The notes: generated by a model from the sequence alone, not told the origin. DNA of 64,000 nt from Neckera pumila (GCA_963969595.1 OZ018409.1:20740975-20804974); one strand, 5' to 3'; numbered from the stretch's first letter, positions 33,759 through 46,030 are shown. Program-made: numbers and translations.

Positions 33759-33800
<42 letters not shown>

Positions 33801-34297
33801 AGTTTTCCAAACATTTTTATTACTACAATTGAAAATGTGCAAGCCCAACAATACTCAAGTGTGACAATCCACAACTTTATTAAAGAAACTCTTTAGAAAA
33901 TCATACAAAAGAGTCAAACTATAAGTTTTCTGCTAGTATTTTTTGGAAATTAAAAGACCACATAAGGCTAGTATGTCAAAACCGTGTATTCTTATGCCTT
34001 TTAACATTTGATATTATGTTAATAAGCTTTTTTGAGAGTATATAAAATTTTTTAGACCAATTGGACCTACCTATCATAGTTGTCCAAAACTATTCTTCAT
34101 TTTTTTTTGAGGCATAACTTTTAAACCAAGACTTAGATTGTTGTAAAAATTTCTAAGCATCAAGCTAGTAGTGAAGCATGCCTCTAATAAAAAAATTCAC
34201 AAGAATTCAACAAATATTGCATTGAGAAGGATTTGCACCTTCCTTTCTTCCAAGTGGAAAGTGGCTTGAAATCATGCCTCAAGGCTATAGGGGTTAA
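32791..34297. other. AT-rich stretch with an (AT)n microsatellite
   Basis: No gene was seen. An uninterrupted AT dinucleotide run of about 33 bases lies at 33762-33794. The left border of element D follows at 34298. Confidence 0.5.
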
Positions 34298-35198
34298 CCC
34301 CTAAAGGACCAAGGCATTTTCTGGCTCCAAAACCACTGAAAACTGCCATTTCTGCTGCGATCACTCAAAAAACCAAAAAAACTTTTTTCTTAGAATCTAA
34401 CCATAGGATCTTGTACTTCACTTGTCTTCGATCATGTGGTAAAAATTTCATGAAGTTTGACTGTACGGATTGGAAGAATTTAGCATTTGAAGTTGGAAAA
34501 AGAAGTTTTTTTCAACTGTGGCCTGCAATTTCAGATGACTTTGACAGCCATTTGTGGATTCTTTTTGCACTACATACCATAAAGTTAAAATTTTTTATGT
34601 TGAACATTTGAGTTGAGAGTCAGGGAAAAAAATTTCAAAATGTCAAACCTTGATTTTACATACAAAAAAATTGTTAAGTAGAAGTAGGTTCAAAATTGAA
34701 CGAAACACTAAATTGTTAATAGCTCTTAGGTGGAATTAAAACAACATAATTTCAACGGTGAGATTGTTTTTGCAAACAAACTTGACCTTGCCAAAAAAAA
34801 ATTTGAAAAAATTTGAAAATTGCATTCAAAAATGAATTCTATAAGTTTTTTTAAGATGCTTAAATTGCCCCAAAAACAAGATTATCCATAACTTTCCCAT
34901 TATTAGTCCAAATAGAATGAATCAAACCTTCAAACGTACAACAAAACATGATTTTTGAGAAAAAAAAAAAAAAATCATTTCTCTATTTTTTTTTTCTACC
35001 CGGTGAACTGCTTTATTGCTTTAGGATGCCATAACTATTGCTCTCAAGCAATGATTGAAAAAAAAAAATTATTTGTAGAAAGCTATTGTGATTTCCTATC
35101 TTCCGTAAAAGTTTCAAAAAATCAAGTCAAAATTGGAGGCCACACGGGCCTGCCCAAAATCCTAAGGGTCCCCCAAGGGGACTTTGGTCCTTTAGGGG
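34298..35198. mobile_element. TTAA-flanked element D
   Basis: A 901-bp element with matching ends, CCCCTAAAGGACCAAGGC on the left and GGACTTTGGTCCTTTAGGGG on the right, each bordered by TTAA. It shares interior sequence with E (reverse orientation, 40555) and F (16673), such as TAACCATAGGATCTTGTA and GTGGTAAAAATTTCA. No transposase frame; non-autonomous. Confidence 0.75.
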
Positions 35199-37169
35199 TT
35201 AATGAAAACTTCCATAATCTCACAACTTCAATTTTCTCACTAACTAAAAACATTTAACCCAAAGAAGACAAGATCTATCACCACAGTGTTTTGTGATAAA
35301 TAATCTGAGTTTGAACCAATATGCTTTTGTCATTTTGGTATAAATCTTGAAAGTCATCCTTCAATTACTTTTTGGCCACAACATACTTCCTTGTGTTAGC
35401 AAATGGTTATTAATAAAAAAAATCTAAATATATCTTTAAATTAGCAACATCTATGTGCAACCTCTATTTTTAGACACCTAAAAGTGACTTTGAATGAAGA
35501 CTCCTACAACTCAAGAACCACCGCAACTTTTCAAAAGCAACCAATGAGAGGTGAAGAGTATTTTGAAGCAATTGAAGTGGAGACATTTCATGCTTCAAGG
35601 ATGTCCGTTGGTGAGTCTAGTCAATGTTAAGTATAGACCACCCCATGTTCTCAACTTTGATAATTCATAGAATAGTACACCACTTGGGTTCCATTTCTCT
35701 TGCCAATTCTCTACTGACCTCATCAATTGTTTGGGATCATTCAGCCTGTTACCTTCTGTCTTACTTATCAAGGGAAGCCCACGATCTCACACTCAACAAA
35801 CAGTTTCAAAAATGGAAATACAGCCTCTGTAGCCAACCTACCTGAATTAGAATTATTGCACACGGCAAGTAACCCGCAAGAGGACAGTGGCACTGAGTCA
35901 TGTCACAGAGACAGAGAACAGAACTTAAGTTAACAGTTGTTTGTAGGCCTCAGAACAGTGATAAATGATTCTCAATTGGAACGAGCCCTGACATCCAAGA
36001 AAAGACGGACGGTTGAAGCAGTCGGGCGGCTGTAACTGATAACTGGGCCTAACGCCAGTGAAAGAGAAGGTTTAAGGCGATGCTTGCACGAAGCAATTTG
36101 TTGCGTCAGTTTGGGGAAGGCTATTACAATTGCCCTCTGGACGTGGAAGCAGGAGAGAAGGCTAGGCATGCAAAGGTCGAGGGAAACCGTGTCCCAAACA
36201 TGCTAGTTGGGAAGGTTCTATACGAAACTTGTGAGAAACTAGACGACCAGTGTCCACGATGATACGAACAAATGACTCCGTCACTCAAAAGTTGACACAA
36301 TATAGTGCGGCAAGTGTTTGGATTACTCAGACACCACTCAGAAATTAACCCCCAACTTCGAAGGAAAACGAATGTGCGCTTAGAGCATGCTCACCTGGCC
36401 CTTGGGAGAAGCCCTTCATCACTACTAATTGCTATGTTAAGGTTGTTATAATCCTCCAAAAGGAAAGCCTGGCGTCTCTAACAGTGTCAGGTCAACAAGC
36501 TCTTAAGATTGCTGGACACTCACTGTAGCTCGTACGCATTCAGAACTGTCAAGGATTGATTCTAATAATTTGAAAGTACAGAACACTCCGTCAGACTACC
36601 GCCGTGCTATTGCTGGGAGAAGGGGAAGAAAGAAAGAACCTCCTGGTTGCCGCAATCGGAGCTTTCATTCATGAGATACTGCAAAAAACGAGAGTTACCG
36701 TCAGGAACATCCTTTGCTGGAACTTATGAACATCGTATTTCTTCGCGTGGTATGTCAGAACAGTGCGTAGTATCAAACCGTACAAATGGGTAGCATCTGG
36801 AAGCAACAATCCCATTCCCGATGTAAACTGGCAGTAAAGATTTGCAATTGCAAATGGCTTACGGCCTTAACCTGTTGTACAGTACAAAGTGATGGTTCAC
36901 ATTAACCTAACCAAATGGCTGAACACTCCACAACTTCAGCAGTTCAAGCCGTAAAAAATAGCGTGGAGAATAGAATGGATGGGTACCAGCAACTCCCGCA
37001 TGAACAGCTCTACCTCTAATACAAACGTCTTGGTTTGTACCGCACTATAAAGTGCTGTCTACTTGCTTGTGTGCTATGTTCTAACCTGCGCTTGAGACTA
37101 CGAAAAATTGGGATTAAGGCCCTGCAAAACGGCATCAAATTGAATTACGGAGGTTCGCGCTGTAGTTAT
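35199..37169. other. GC-richer spacer downstream of the hydroxylase gene
   Basis: From about 35600 to 37170 base composition resembles that of the genes (40-48 percent GC), unlike the AT-rich spacers. Short frames occur (for example 36080-36262 on plus) but none has a recognisable domain or convincing splice chain. It may hold the 3' untranslated region of the hydroxylase plus old gene remains or a non-coding transcript. Confidence 0.4.
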
Positions 37170-39206
37170 TCAATCTTCGCGAGCCTTGTATTTCGCTTTC
37201 AACACCTTTTGAAGCTCTTCCTCACCTCCAACATTCTCTAGTTCCTGAATCATTAAACGCATGCAATCTGGTGTTACAAGACTGAACCGGAGAATTTAGA
37301 CGTCGGGAAAACAAGAATCGAGCATACATTTCACGAAGATTCGGAGAGACTGCGTTAAGGGCAAATACCTGAGGGCCTAGAAAAAGTCCGTACGGTATGC
37401 CACCGAAAAGATCTGCATGATGTAGCTAGAACACAGACAAACACACGATCAGCACATGAACACCCTAATGGAAGCATATTGGTACACGCAATCAGAATAT
37501 TGCCTGTTGACTGTTGCGCACTTGGAATAAGAAGTAAAGAAGAGCTCGGAACGGAATTAAAAGTACCTGATGTGCAGCTGCAACTTTTTTGAGAAAAGGA
37601 ACGTCAGCAATGGGCCCGACAGGGAATCTTCGATGAACTAACCCATCATGGACAAACATATATGCCATACCAAACATTGTGATCCCTAGGCCCTGCACGA
37701 ACCAACAAGACTTCTGTCATGTCACAACGGATGCATACAACCAGACAGACAACAGTGTAGAGGACATTCTGGACACTCTTCAAAGCCAATAACATTCACA
37801 CGAGCAATCCGAACTCGATAACGGCAGTTCTAAGAGTGATCTCCCGGTAATTGAGAGATATAAGTGACTTACTGCTCCAAAGCAGAGACCAGGCAAAACG
37901 CCTTTGTGGAAAAGGCCATACGCCATGAGAGATATGGCTGGAATGGCATTGATGATCGCGAAAACGTCGTTCAACTCGAAAGGTCCTTCTCGTGGTTTGT
38001 GGTGCGACTGCAAAGCAAAGAGACTATAGGTTTAGACTAGGGAATTCAAATAAACATCCATGACAAGTGTGAGGACAGATAGAAAGTTTATTCGTTGCAT
38101 GAATTGAGGTGGCTAACCTCATGCATGTCCCAAAGAGAAGCGTGCCAGAGAGCTCTGTGAGCCCATCGTGCCCAATACTCCATACCCACCTGAAGATCAC
38201 CTCAGATAAAAAATGTTAGAAGACACCACATGAAAAGAGACAAATATTCCATGTACATGTTGAACCCGAAGCCTATGCAAGATATGCACAGTTATGATGC
38301 GGGATAGACTGACTTCGACATAAAGTTGATAGATTACGACGAACTGCCAAGTAACAAATTGTAACAAAAGATCTATACCGCGGCACCGACGGCTAACGCG
38401 AACGTCCCGAATATTTCCCCGTAAGGCACCTCTGTTGAACCCTGCGGAAACCAGCGAATATATTAGCTGAGTGCCACATCTGCAATGAGGAGACGTTGGC
38501 ATTGCATGCGGAGATAAAAAAAGATAACTGATAGGAATAGCTCCAAGCCTCGCAAGTAGGCACGGTGCACAAATCCTGCGGTAGTTTTTCAACTTTGAGA
38601 CTTTGTACTCTACAAATAAAGTGAACGAAAACACAAACTGCTGCTGACACTTTCTAACCTCAGCAACCAGATTATCTTCTCGCAGAAAGCCGTGATGAAG
38701 AATTAGTCACGGAAGCGAACCTGCATTTGCCAATAGAACCGATAGTACACGGCGCCAGCCACCAAGGTGGTGAAACCAAGGCTGGAGGCAATGGCTGCCA
38801 ACAAGTACACCTTCCTTTCTCCTTTCCTGTTCCTTTTCTTCTTCACTGGCAGCTCAATTTCGGTGGGCAAATCCGAGCTCACAGCAGACACCATTGACGA
38901 CGCAAAATCAATAGCTGATGTCGAAGGAATACCCTTTTCGGCACTGTCACCGTCAGATTCCAACTCTGCATCTACCGAACGCGGAATAGGTTCTTGCGAG
39001 GAGTTCTTAGACAAAACGCACACAGGCCTCCGCCGCAGCCTCGATAAATCAAATGCTCGACCCCCCCTAATCTTCACCAATAGCAGCCTGCTCCCCAGAG
39101 GATTGTACAAGTAAACTCCAGCTGGTGCATTGCGAACCTGGTTGCATGCGATACTGAAGCACGGCTGAATGCTCCTGCTCGCAACGCTGGCTACACGCTC
39201 CGCCAT
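37170..39206 (-). CDS. BCH: Beta-carotene 3-hydroxylase (non-haem di-iron), plastid, 7 exons
   Basis: This enzyme adds hydroxyl groups to the beta-rings of carotenes, giving zeaxanthin through beta-cryptoxanthin. It is an integral membrane protein of plastids. Exons: 38721-39206, 38379-38441, 38118-38189, 37873-38007, 37567-37692, 37369-37425, 37170-37244; every exon border is phase 0 and the sum is 337 residues. The first 100 or so residues look like a transit peptide (MAERVASVASRSIQPCFSI, rich in Ser, Arg and Val). Four histidine motifs that bind the two irons are present: HRALWH (194-199), HESHH (206-210), HDGLVH (267-272) and HQLHH (293-297). Hydrophobic helices are visible at YLLAAIASSLGF, FALAVGAAVGM, INAIPAISLMAYG and GITMFGMAYMF. 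The position before MHESHH is Asp (LWDMHE), where I recall His in flowering-plant enzymes; it is outside the iron motifs. Confidence 0.95.
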
Positions 39207-40554
39207 CTTACCAAAAAAGCTTCGATTCAAGCTTCGAAACTCAATCCGAGCACAAAAACTGAACCCAACTGCCGAACTCACTTCATACGCAAAAAAGCGT
39301 ACCACAAATATAAATTCACTCAATCCAACATCGCATGAACACGACCAGAAATCGATCGCTGCTCACTCACTCGTTCACTCTACAATAAACCCAAATCACA
39401 TCGTGCATGATGGACACAAACAAGCCCAATAGCTCCTGACAGAAAACACTGCAAAAAAAGCTCCAAGCCCACAAAACTAAATCGCAGAATGCTATTCACC
39501 TATCGCAGCGGCGCCCTGCCAGCCACACAACGAAGGCGGAAAAACCTTCGCCAACGCTCAAGAAAAGCTCCACACCATCTCTATCACTATCTCTATCTAT
39601 CTCTCGCTTGCTCGCTTTCTCTCTTTCTCTCTTTCTCTCGTTTCGCTCTCGCTCCTCAGTCTGTCGTACCAGCTGCTTTTACACTTGTTCCCCGAAATTC
39701 ACCTCGTGGCATTTCCAAAAAATTATAGAAAAGACGGTAAATGCCGATTGTCAGGGTCAATAGAAGTTAACTTATAGAAGTTAACTTATGAGTTTGGCGA
39801 CCAGGCAGGCAGCGTCACGAGCGACGACGGCGAGATTTAGGCTTAAACAATTGTGGCGTTAACGGCATCTGGCAATCCCGAACAGGGGAAGTGGGAAAAC
39901 CAAAAGGAGAAAGAGAATCGGAGAAGGTCGGGAAGGGAAGGGACGGGACGGGTGGGGGGTGCGGCTGGGTTGGATAGGAGGCGCTTCCTGGCTCTACAAT
40001 CGATTGGTTGGGCAAGAGCCTAATCTGACGACGTGGCCGCTTCTCTGCTCTCGGCTATTTGCGACTGATCCGACGCTCCATGTGGGGGACTTACTGGGAC
40101 AAGCCTTCATCAATGGATCACGGCAAAAGGAACGGTAAACGGAACAGCAAATACCATGCTATCTATACCTTAAGTTTGTTTGTTTGTTTGTTTGTTTGTT
40201 TGTTTTATTACGTTGAGATCTCCTGGACCGTGCATCCCCCGGCTGCATGCTTGGTACCGTCGGAAAGCTATCGGCGAGGAGGGGTGCACAGGCTTGGTTT
40301 CGTGGCGCTTGGACCTATTGTGTGAAAGTTACTGAATTTCAAAGTTTTTATTATGACTTCAATAATTAGAAAATTACTTTGCTTTTGTTTTGGCTGTGGC
40401 ATCAGCATAGGGCTACACTAGTTCTGTATGAATTTTGATTGGTGTAGAACTAGATCTCGATGTTAGTTATCATTGCAAGTGACTCAAAAATCACATAGAA
40501 TAGACATAAGAATCTTTGAATTTGGACTCAGATAACCAAAATAGAGCCCATTAA
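39207..40554. promoter_or_regulatory. 5' region of the hydroxylase gene
   Basis: Upstream of the ATG at 39206 lies a pyrimidine-rich tract (about 39577-39655, CTCTATCACTATCTCTATCT and CTTTCTCTC repeats). On the gene's own strand it reads as GA repeats, a common feature of plant leaders and promoters. Farther out, a tetranucleotide microsatellite (GTTT, about eight units) covers 40174-40206. The segment to about 40320 is GC-richer than the AT-rich DNA beyond. No other gene is supported. Confidence 0.45.
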
Positions 40555-42371
40555 CTCCTAAAGGACCAATATGTGTTTTTTGGCTACATAGAAATTTTGG
40601 ATAGGTACGTGTGACTAGATTTCCGTATTTTTTGCCCAAATTTTAATGGAAGGTGGGGGCAAGGAATATCTTTCATATGCACCAAATTTCATGACATTTG
40701 GAAATACCAATCAAAAGTTATGGCTGAATATGTTACTTTTTTTTGTAACTAGGCAGTCTGGGCAGATAAAAAAAAATCACTTATTTTGGGAACAAAATTT
40801 GAAATTGGTTTTCTAGAATTATATACACGTGAAAAGCTTTGAATCATTCCATTTTGATCTATGAATCAAAAGTTATGAGGATTTTTTGTTTGCGGGCAGT
40901 TAAAGATTCTCTACTCTAAAATAAACTTTGAAGTCCTTTATTTTACTCAATTTTTCAATATTTTTTGAAGAAAAATAAAATCTAATGATGAAGATTGTTT
41001 ATTACAACATTGCAACAAGTTGTTTCATATTTTTTGAAGCTTTGCAGAATTAGTTATGAATTTTTGAAGTTGCAAAAAAGTGCATTTTTGTGGGCTCTAA
41101 AACCGACCACCTCCTCAAATGCACACCACATGGGGAATGACATTTTTCAGTTTTTTAATTAAATTCTTAACAATTTAGTACTCCCTCCGTCCCGAAATGA
41201 TCTTCCTATTAGACAAAATGGTCTGGATTAAGGTTAAAAAAAAAAAATTTCAAAAAAAAATTGATTTCTATGTAGAGTTTGGCGCTCTCTTGTGGGCTTA
41301 CAAATTTGGATTCTAAATAAATTTTGAAGGTGTGAAATTGAAGCACTTCAAAATTGGTTTTTGGAGGCGTTTTTAAGAAGCACCGCTAGCCAATCAATAT
41401 ATCATTTCCCGCTATGTCTACATAATTCCTGATCCAACCTCATGTAATCCCGCGCTGGCTCATTCCACGTTGGAGCCACATATCTTTAGCATTAGCATTA
41501 CTGCTGCCATCTGGAATCTCCGTGGCCCCACAACATTTTGAAGATTTGCAAGTGCTTGAGATTTGCGGACAGTGCTTGAAAATAGAAAGGACAATTGATG
41601 TCTTTCTGGAAAGAAATTTTAAAAAATTGGAAAGGACAAACTGCAAGCGGTTATTGCGTTCAAAAGACATGCACAATCCATCGTGCCTGGTCTTGAAATA
41701 GAATTCTAGGTTGAAAGGAAGCTTTTGCTCAATGATTCTCCTCATGACCAGTGTTAACTAAATTAAAAGTCTACAATCACTACTCTGTTTTCATCAATTT
41801 TATCAAGAAAAAAACAAAATTCAAATTCGTCACAGAGAGAGGATTTAATGTAGGCACTGTGCAAAATTTCATTACGCGGGAATTCTTCCACATCATACAG
41901 GAAGATCATTTTGGGACAAGATTTGAAGCCCAACAGGAAGATCATTTTGGGACGGAGGGAGTATTTAGAATCATTCTACTACTATCTACTTACTATTTTT
42001 TTCCTATATCTTGTACAGTTCCAAATGATGTGAAAATTTTCAAGCATGTGGTCAACTTGTCTAGGAAAAAGAATCCAAAGAAGCACCACCAGTTAGACAT
42101 TTTTTCATAGAAAAAATAGGTCGTGAAGTTTAGCTGCCCAATTTTTTGTAGGGCCAGAAAATGGTTTTAATAAATTTGAATGCTTATATCTTGCAATCCA
42201 CGGGGTGAAAAATTCTGAAATTTTTACCACATGTTCTCCAGTCAAAATACTACAAGATCCTATGGTTAGATGTACCAAGAAAGTGTTTTTTTTCAAAAAA
42301 TTGGTACTTGTTCTAGAAATGGCATTTTTTGAGCATTTTTAGTGAAAATATAGTCATAGAATATTAGGGGT
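40555..42371. mobile_element. TTAA-flanked element E, split by a Stowaway element
   Basis: The left end is CTCCTAAAGGACC after TTAA at 40551-40554; the right end is eroded (TTAGGGGTTCA near 42372). The sequence is element D in reverse orientation: 42190-42280 is the complement of D's TAACCATAGGATCTTGTA region, and 40830-40900 that of the D segment near 34900. A 781-bp Stowaway element at 41181-41961 interrupts it; without that it is about 1030 bp. Confidence 0.65.
41181..41961. mobile_element. Stowaway-type (mariner-derived) element
   Basis: The ends CTCCCTCCGTCCCGAAATGA and the complement of CTCCCTCCGTCCCAAAATGA form inverted repeats of about 27 bp, flanked by TA at 41179-41180 and 41962-41963. 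CTCCCTCCGT is the hallmark of plant Stowaway elements. No transposase was recognised, so it depends on a mariner elsewhere. The right side carries AGGAAGATCATTTTGGGAC twice, 37 bases apart (about 41900 and 41937), so the terminal repeat was partly duplicated. Confidence 0.85.
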
Positions 42372-42845
42372 TCATAACAAGTTGATAGACAAAGACTATA
42401 GAAGATTATAGCAACTCGTGCCATGACAAAACAATCCAACATGCAAATGGCACAATTATTTTTTTGAGGCATTTTCATGATGTTTTTTTGCTTAATTCAA
42501 GTTATAATTGTATATCAATTATACCAAATTTAGATTCATTTTTAATTTTTTTTTTAAAATTGATATGTTTTTTGTATATATATTTTTAACAATTAAAACT
42601 AGAGTGTATAGTAGGATAACAAAAATATCTGATAGGCCTCATATTTAAACACTCCATTTTTCTTTCTATGGATCATCAATGGTTACTGAAACCCTAATTA
42701 TTTGGAACTTCAACTTATCAATTGCTCTAATAGTCCAATTCACCTCAAATTTACAACCCTATTTTGTTGGGTTGTCAAGATATTTAGTATTGGAGTCACT
42801 TCTTCAACTACGGATCCAAGCCATGGTGGCAGTGTTATGGCAAAT

Positions 42846-43316
42846 TTCATTAACCTCTAAAGGACCATTGTCCCTTTGGGGGACAAATGGGATTTCGAGT
42901 AGGTAACTACGGGCTAAATTTTATTTGTGATTTTTTGAAATTTTTTTTGGAGATAGAAAAATTATTAAGCTTTGTGGGAATATAAAAAAAAAATCAATTG
43001 GTGCCCGAGAACAAACGTTATGCCCAAATAAGTTCAAAATAGGGGAGAAGGCGAAGCAATTTCTATTGTGACAGATGCAAGAACCGAAATTTGCGAGTAA
43101 AAAAATTATATATATATATATTATAATCTTAAAAGAATATTTTAAAAAATTTAGAAAAAAAAAAAAAAAATCTGCGAACTCTGACTGCTCCGGCGAGTAG
43201 TCATATACTTTGACTGCTCACAAAGGCACTTTTCCAAAATGACAAGCCATGCATGAAATAGCATGGCATGTCAACTTGGAACTGCCCTCCTATGTCTAAA
43301 ATTTTCTTTAATGTGG
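42846..43316. mobile_element. Decayed element with a conserved internal hairpin, copy 1
   Basis: The left end reads TTAACCTCTAAAGGACCATT. The rest matches 45130-46236: CAATTTCTATTGTGACAG then CGAAATTTGCGAGTAA, a T and A rich run, TTTGACTGCTCACAAAGG, and a hairpin at 43241-43272. The exact right border is uncertain. No coding sequence. Confidence 0.5.
43241..43272. repeat. Hairpin GACAAGCCATGC / GCATGGCATGTC
   Basis: Twelve-base arms surround an 8-base loop (ATGAAATA) with one mismatch. The related element at 45072 has the same hairpin at 46162-46193 (GACAAGCCAAGC / GCTTGGCTTGTC, perfect). One base pair inside the stem is changed on both sides between the copies, so pairing is kept. Confidence 0.7.
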
Positions 43317-43636
43317 CTATATATAACTGTTCTCTTTCGGTGAAGGAGGAGATGATCACTAATTAATTATGGCATAGTTTTCAAGGCAGTTGTGGCACAT
43401 TAGGATTGCGTCCAAAAATCTCAATATTGCAACCAACCCTTGGTGGATTTTGCAACCAAACTTTGGTTGGAAATAGAAAAGTCTCTGGGACCAGAATGGG
43501 TAGAACAAAATCTTCAACTAAAAATTCATAGTAAATACATTTTGAGAAAGAAAAATCTGAAAAATTATGAAAACCTTCCAAACTCTATTTTTACACCTAG
43601 GAAAATTTCCCCACTGAAAAAACCAACCCTACAGAT

Positions 43637-43885
43637 ATGCGTAATTCCTTAAGTGATTGGAAATGGGTTGCCTCCTCTAGTGAGTCAAATAGTGTGGCTT
43701 CTACTTTAATCACTGGAGTCCAATCAATGGGACTTTCTAATCAACCGAAGTTATCAGCTGCTGATGTGAGTGCATGTCCAACTCCTCCGTCATCAGATCC
43801 AGCATCAGATTCACGTGTTGGTTCAGACATTCTTCCTTCGGAGCTTGAAGTCCATCCAACTGCAGTTAAGCTACTAGGTGGCTAG
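43637..43885 (+). CDS. Hypothetical 82-residue open frame, possibly an exon fragment
   Basis: The frame opens with MRNSLSDWKWVASSSESNS and ends with KLLGG. Composition is Ser- and Pro-rich (PTPPSSDPASDS) with balanced codons, and GC content rises from the AT-rich background to about 45 percent exactly here. It resembles the disordered part of a regulatory protein, but I recognise no family. It may be a remnant captured by a transposon or one exon of a decayed gene. Confidence 0.3.
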   Translation: MRNSLSDWKWVASSSESNSVASTLITGVQSMGLSNQPKLSAADVSACPTPPSSDPASDSRVGSDILPSELEVHPTAVKLLGG

Positions 43886-45071
43886 AGACGAGCTTGACGG
43901 AAGTCTAACTTCAGTTAAGACAGTTAAGTGAAGATAGTTACGAAAAGATCGTTTTCAATCGAGTGAGAGGTTTCCGTGGCTTTCTTCCGCCCTTCGAAGT
44001 TCGAAGTGGTCAACGTGTTCAGCAGTACTCGACCCACATCGATCGATAGCAGCCAGTTCCTCGTTGGCCAGCGCGACATTCGCATGACACCAATGAAGGT
44101 CCCGTCCGTCCAGAGAAACTGCTATGATCGCTGTTGTACGGGGAGCAACACTGGCCACTCGTAGAGTCCTAGCCGAGGTCAGCAAGTTCCACACTCTTTT
44201 TAGGTCCGAGCTACAGTGGTGAAGCTAAGAAACTGCATGAAGCGCATGCATCAGGTCCATGGTCCACTAGCTTAGCTTTCCCTCCGGTTCTGCCACTCTG
44301 GCGATGACTGCATGTCGACTGCAAATGATGGTGGGTTCTTTCCACTTGGCAGGGAAGCTTGGCATGGCTCTGTGGGTCTCACGATTCTCCGCATGGCCGA
44401 TGGAGGATGGAGCTCGATTTGCTTGTGGGAGACAGAGACGCGTTTACCGCCTCTGGACTCTGGACTCTCATCTGTAGGTAGGACTGCCGATGAGGGATGG
44501 CGAATGGTTGGTCCAGCAGCGGAGAGACGACAAGGCCGGTCCAAGCTGGAAGAGCTGATAGGGTGTTGTAGTGTTTAGAGATACTCACTCTTGCTTGGCC
44601 AACAAATATTTTTGACACTATTTTTCATTTGTACATGCTCGTGAGTGGCAAGCTAATCTATTGTAGTATTTGTAGACTCTAGTTTGCCTTGACAGCCTTG
44701 TGGTTTGGCCATGTGGAGTGAAAATCTTCCATGCAGTAGAATATTCTTTTAAAAGTTGTTTTGCAAGATTCTCAAAGGTACTTTTCTACAGATAGCTTTG
44801 AATGTTCATTATCCTTCAAAAGTCACTATAAAAATTATCTCAAAACTTTATATGTAGTCTAAAGTGTCGAGGTGCAATATCAAGCATATTCTTGGCCTGA
44901 CTAACCTATAAGTAAGTATGTGTACATGTAAACGTTGTCTAATTGGAACTTTATTGTAAAGTTAGTCAACATTTGAAAAATAGTGGGAGACAAGGATCCA
45001 ATTGTTATAATGTTTGTCCTAGAAAAATTCAACTGGATGGATTGGGAATGTTTCAATAGCTTACCATGGAA
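43886..45071. other. GC-rich island followed by AT-rich spacer
   Basis: Positions 43900-44580 are about 50 percent GC, unlike anything nearby outside genes. Overlapping frames exist on both strands (43955-44194, 44272-44578), but none has a known domain, a splice chain or a clear start context. From 44590 the sequence returns to AT-rich DNA without features. Confidence 0.4.
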
Positions 45072-45892
45072 CATTAGAGAAAATTTCAGGCCTCTGGAGG
45101 GCTACTCCACAGCCCTCTAAAGGACCCTAAAATAGTATTTTTTGAGGCTGAAAATTTGTATTTTGTCCTATTTCCGCGCAACAGTTTCTATTATGATAGT
45201 GGCACAAGAACCCAAATTCGTGAGTAAGAAATTAATAGTTTTTTTTTTTTTTTTTTTTCCCTAATCTTACAAAAAAAATTAAAAAAATTAAAAAAAGAAG
45301 AAGAAAAAATGACTGCTCGCCAAAACAATTAGCTTTTGGATCATTGCAAGAAACACTTGTCTTTTTTTTTTCCCCTTGCCCTTAGACAGGTGGTTTTTTG
45401 TTCATAAATTTTGCCTTGTTTGTCCATTTGGCTTGAAATTTGGAGGGAAAGTACATATGGTAGTTACAGACATTGAGTAATTTTTTCAAATATTTCAAAA
45501 TTAGTTTACTATTTTTAAATTGCCCCCAATTGGGTGTCTATTTTGGCCATTTTGGGGGGTTTTTAGTCCTATTTTTGACCCAAAAATGCAAATTTGAAGC
45601 CACAAATTGGACATATTGGAGGTCTACTAACATTACAAGGATTGATTATGAATTTTTATGTAAATAGCAACATGTCAGTTGTCCATATGGGGTCAAAGTG
45701 ACCTTCCTTTGCGCAAAGGCTACAAAGAGAGAAAAATTTTCCTACACTAATTTTTTGGTACAATGTAAGCACAATCTTTTCTAGCATAATGTTTTTTTTT
45801 TAATTTTTAGTTTTTAGTTCTTTTTTGAATTATTAAAAATAAAAAGGTGCAAAGACCCCTTTTCTGCTATTTTCTACTCCCAATGGCTTTTG

Positions 45893-46030
45893 TAGTACTT
45901 CGTAGCAGTCTATGGTACTGCATAGTACTATATAGTACTGAATCGACAGTGGAGATCTGTAGACACCTTGAATCGACGATTGAGATCTTTAAGGGCGCTG
46001 CAGAAACATAGTACTACATAGTACTGCCAG
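45893..46030. repeat. Cluster of TAGTACT motifs
   Basis: TAGTACT, GTAGTACT or GGTACTGCATAGTACT variants occur about eight times in 140 bases, interleaved with two copies of a GAATCGACnnTnGAGATCT segment 35 bases apart. Each TAGTACT is nearly self-complementary. It lies inside the element at 45072-46236. Confidence 0.6.

Noticed and set aside
41440..41745. 101-codon minus-strand frame inside the Stowaway element as a possible transposase
   Set aside because: It lacks DDE/D motifs and helix-turn-helix features, and the element is too short for a mariner gene.
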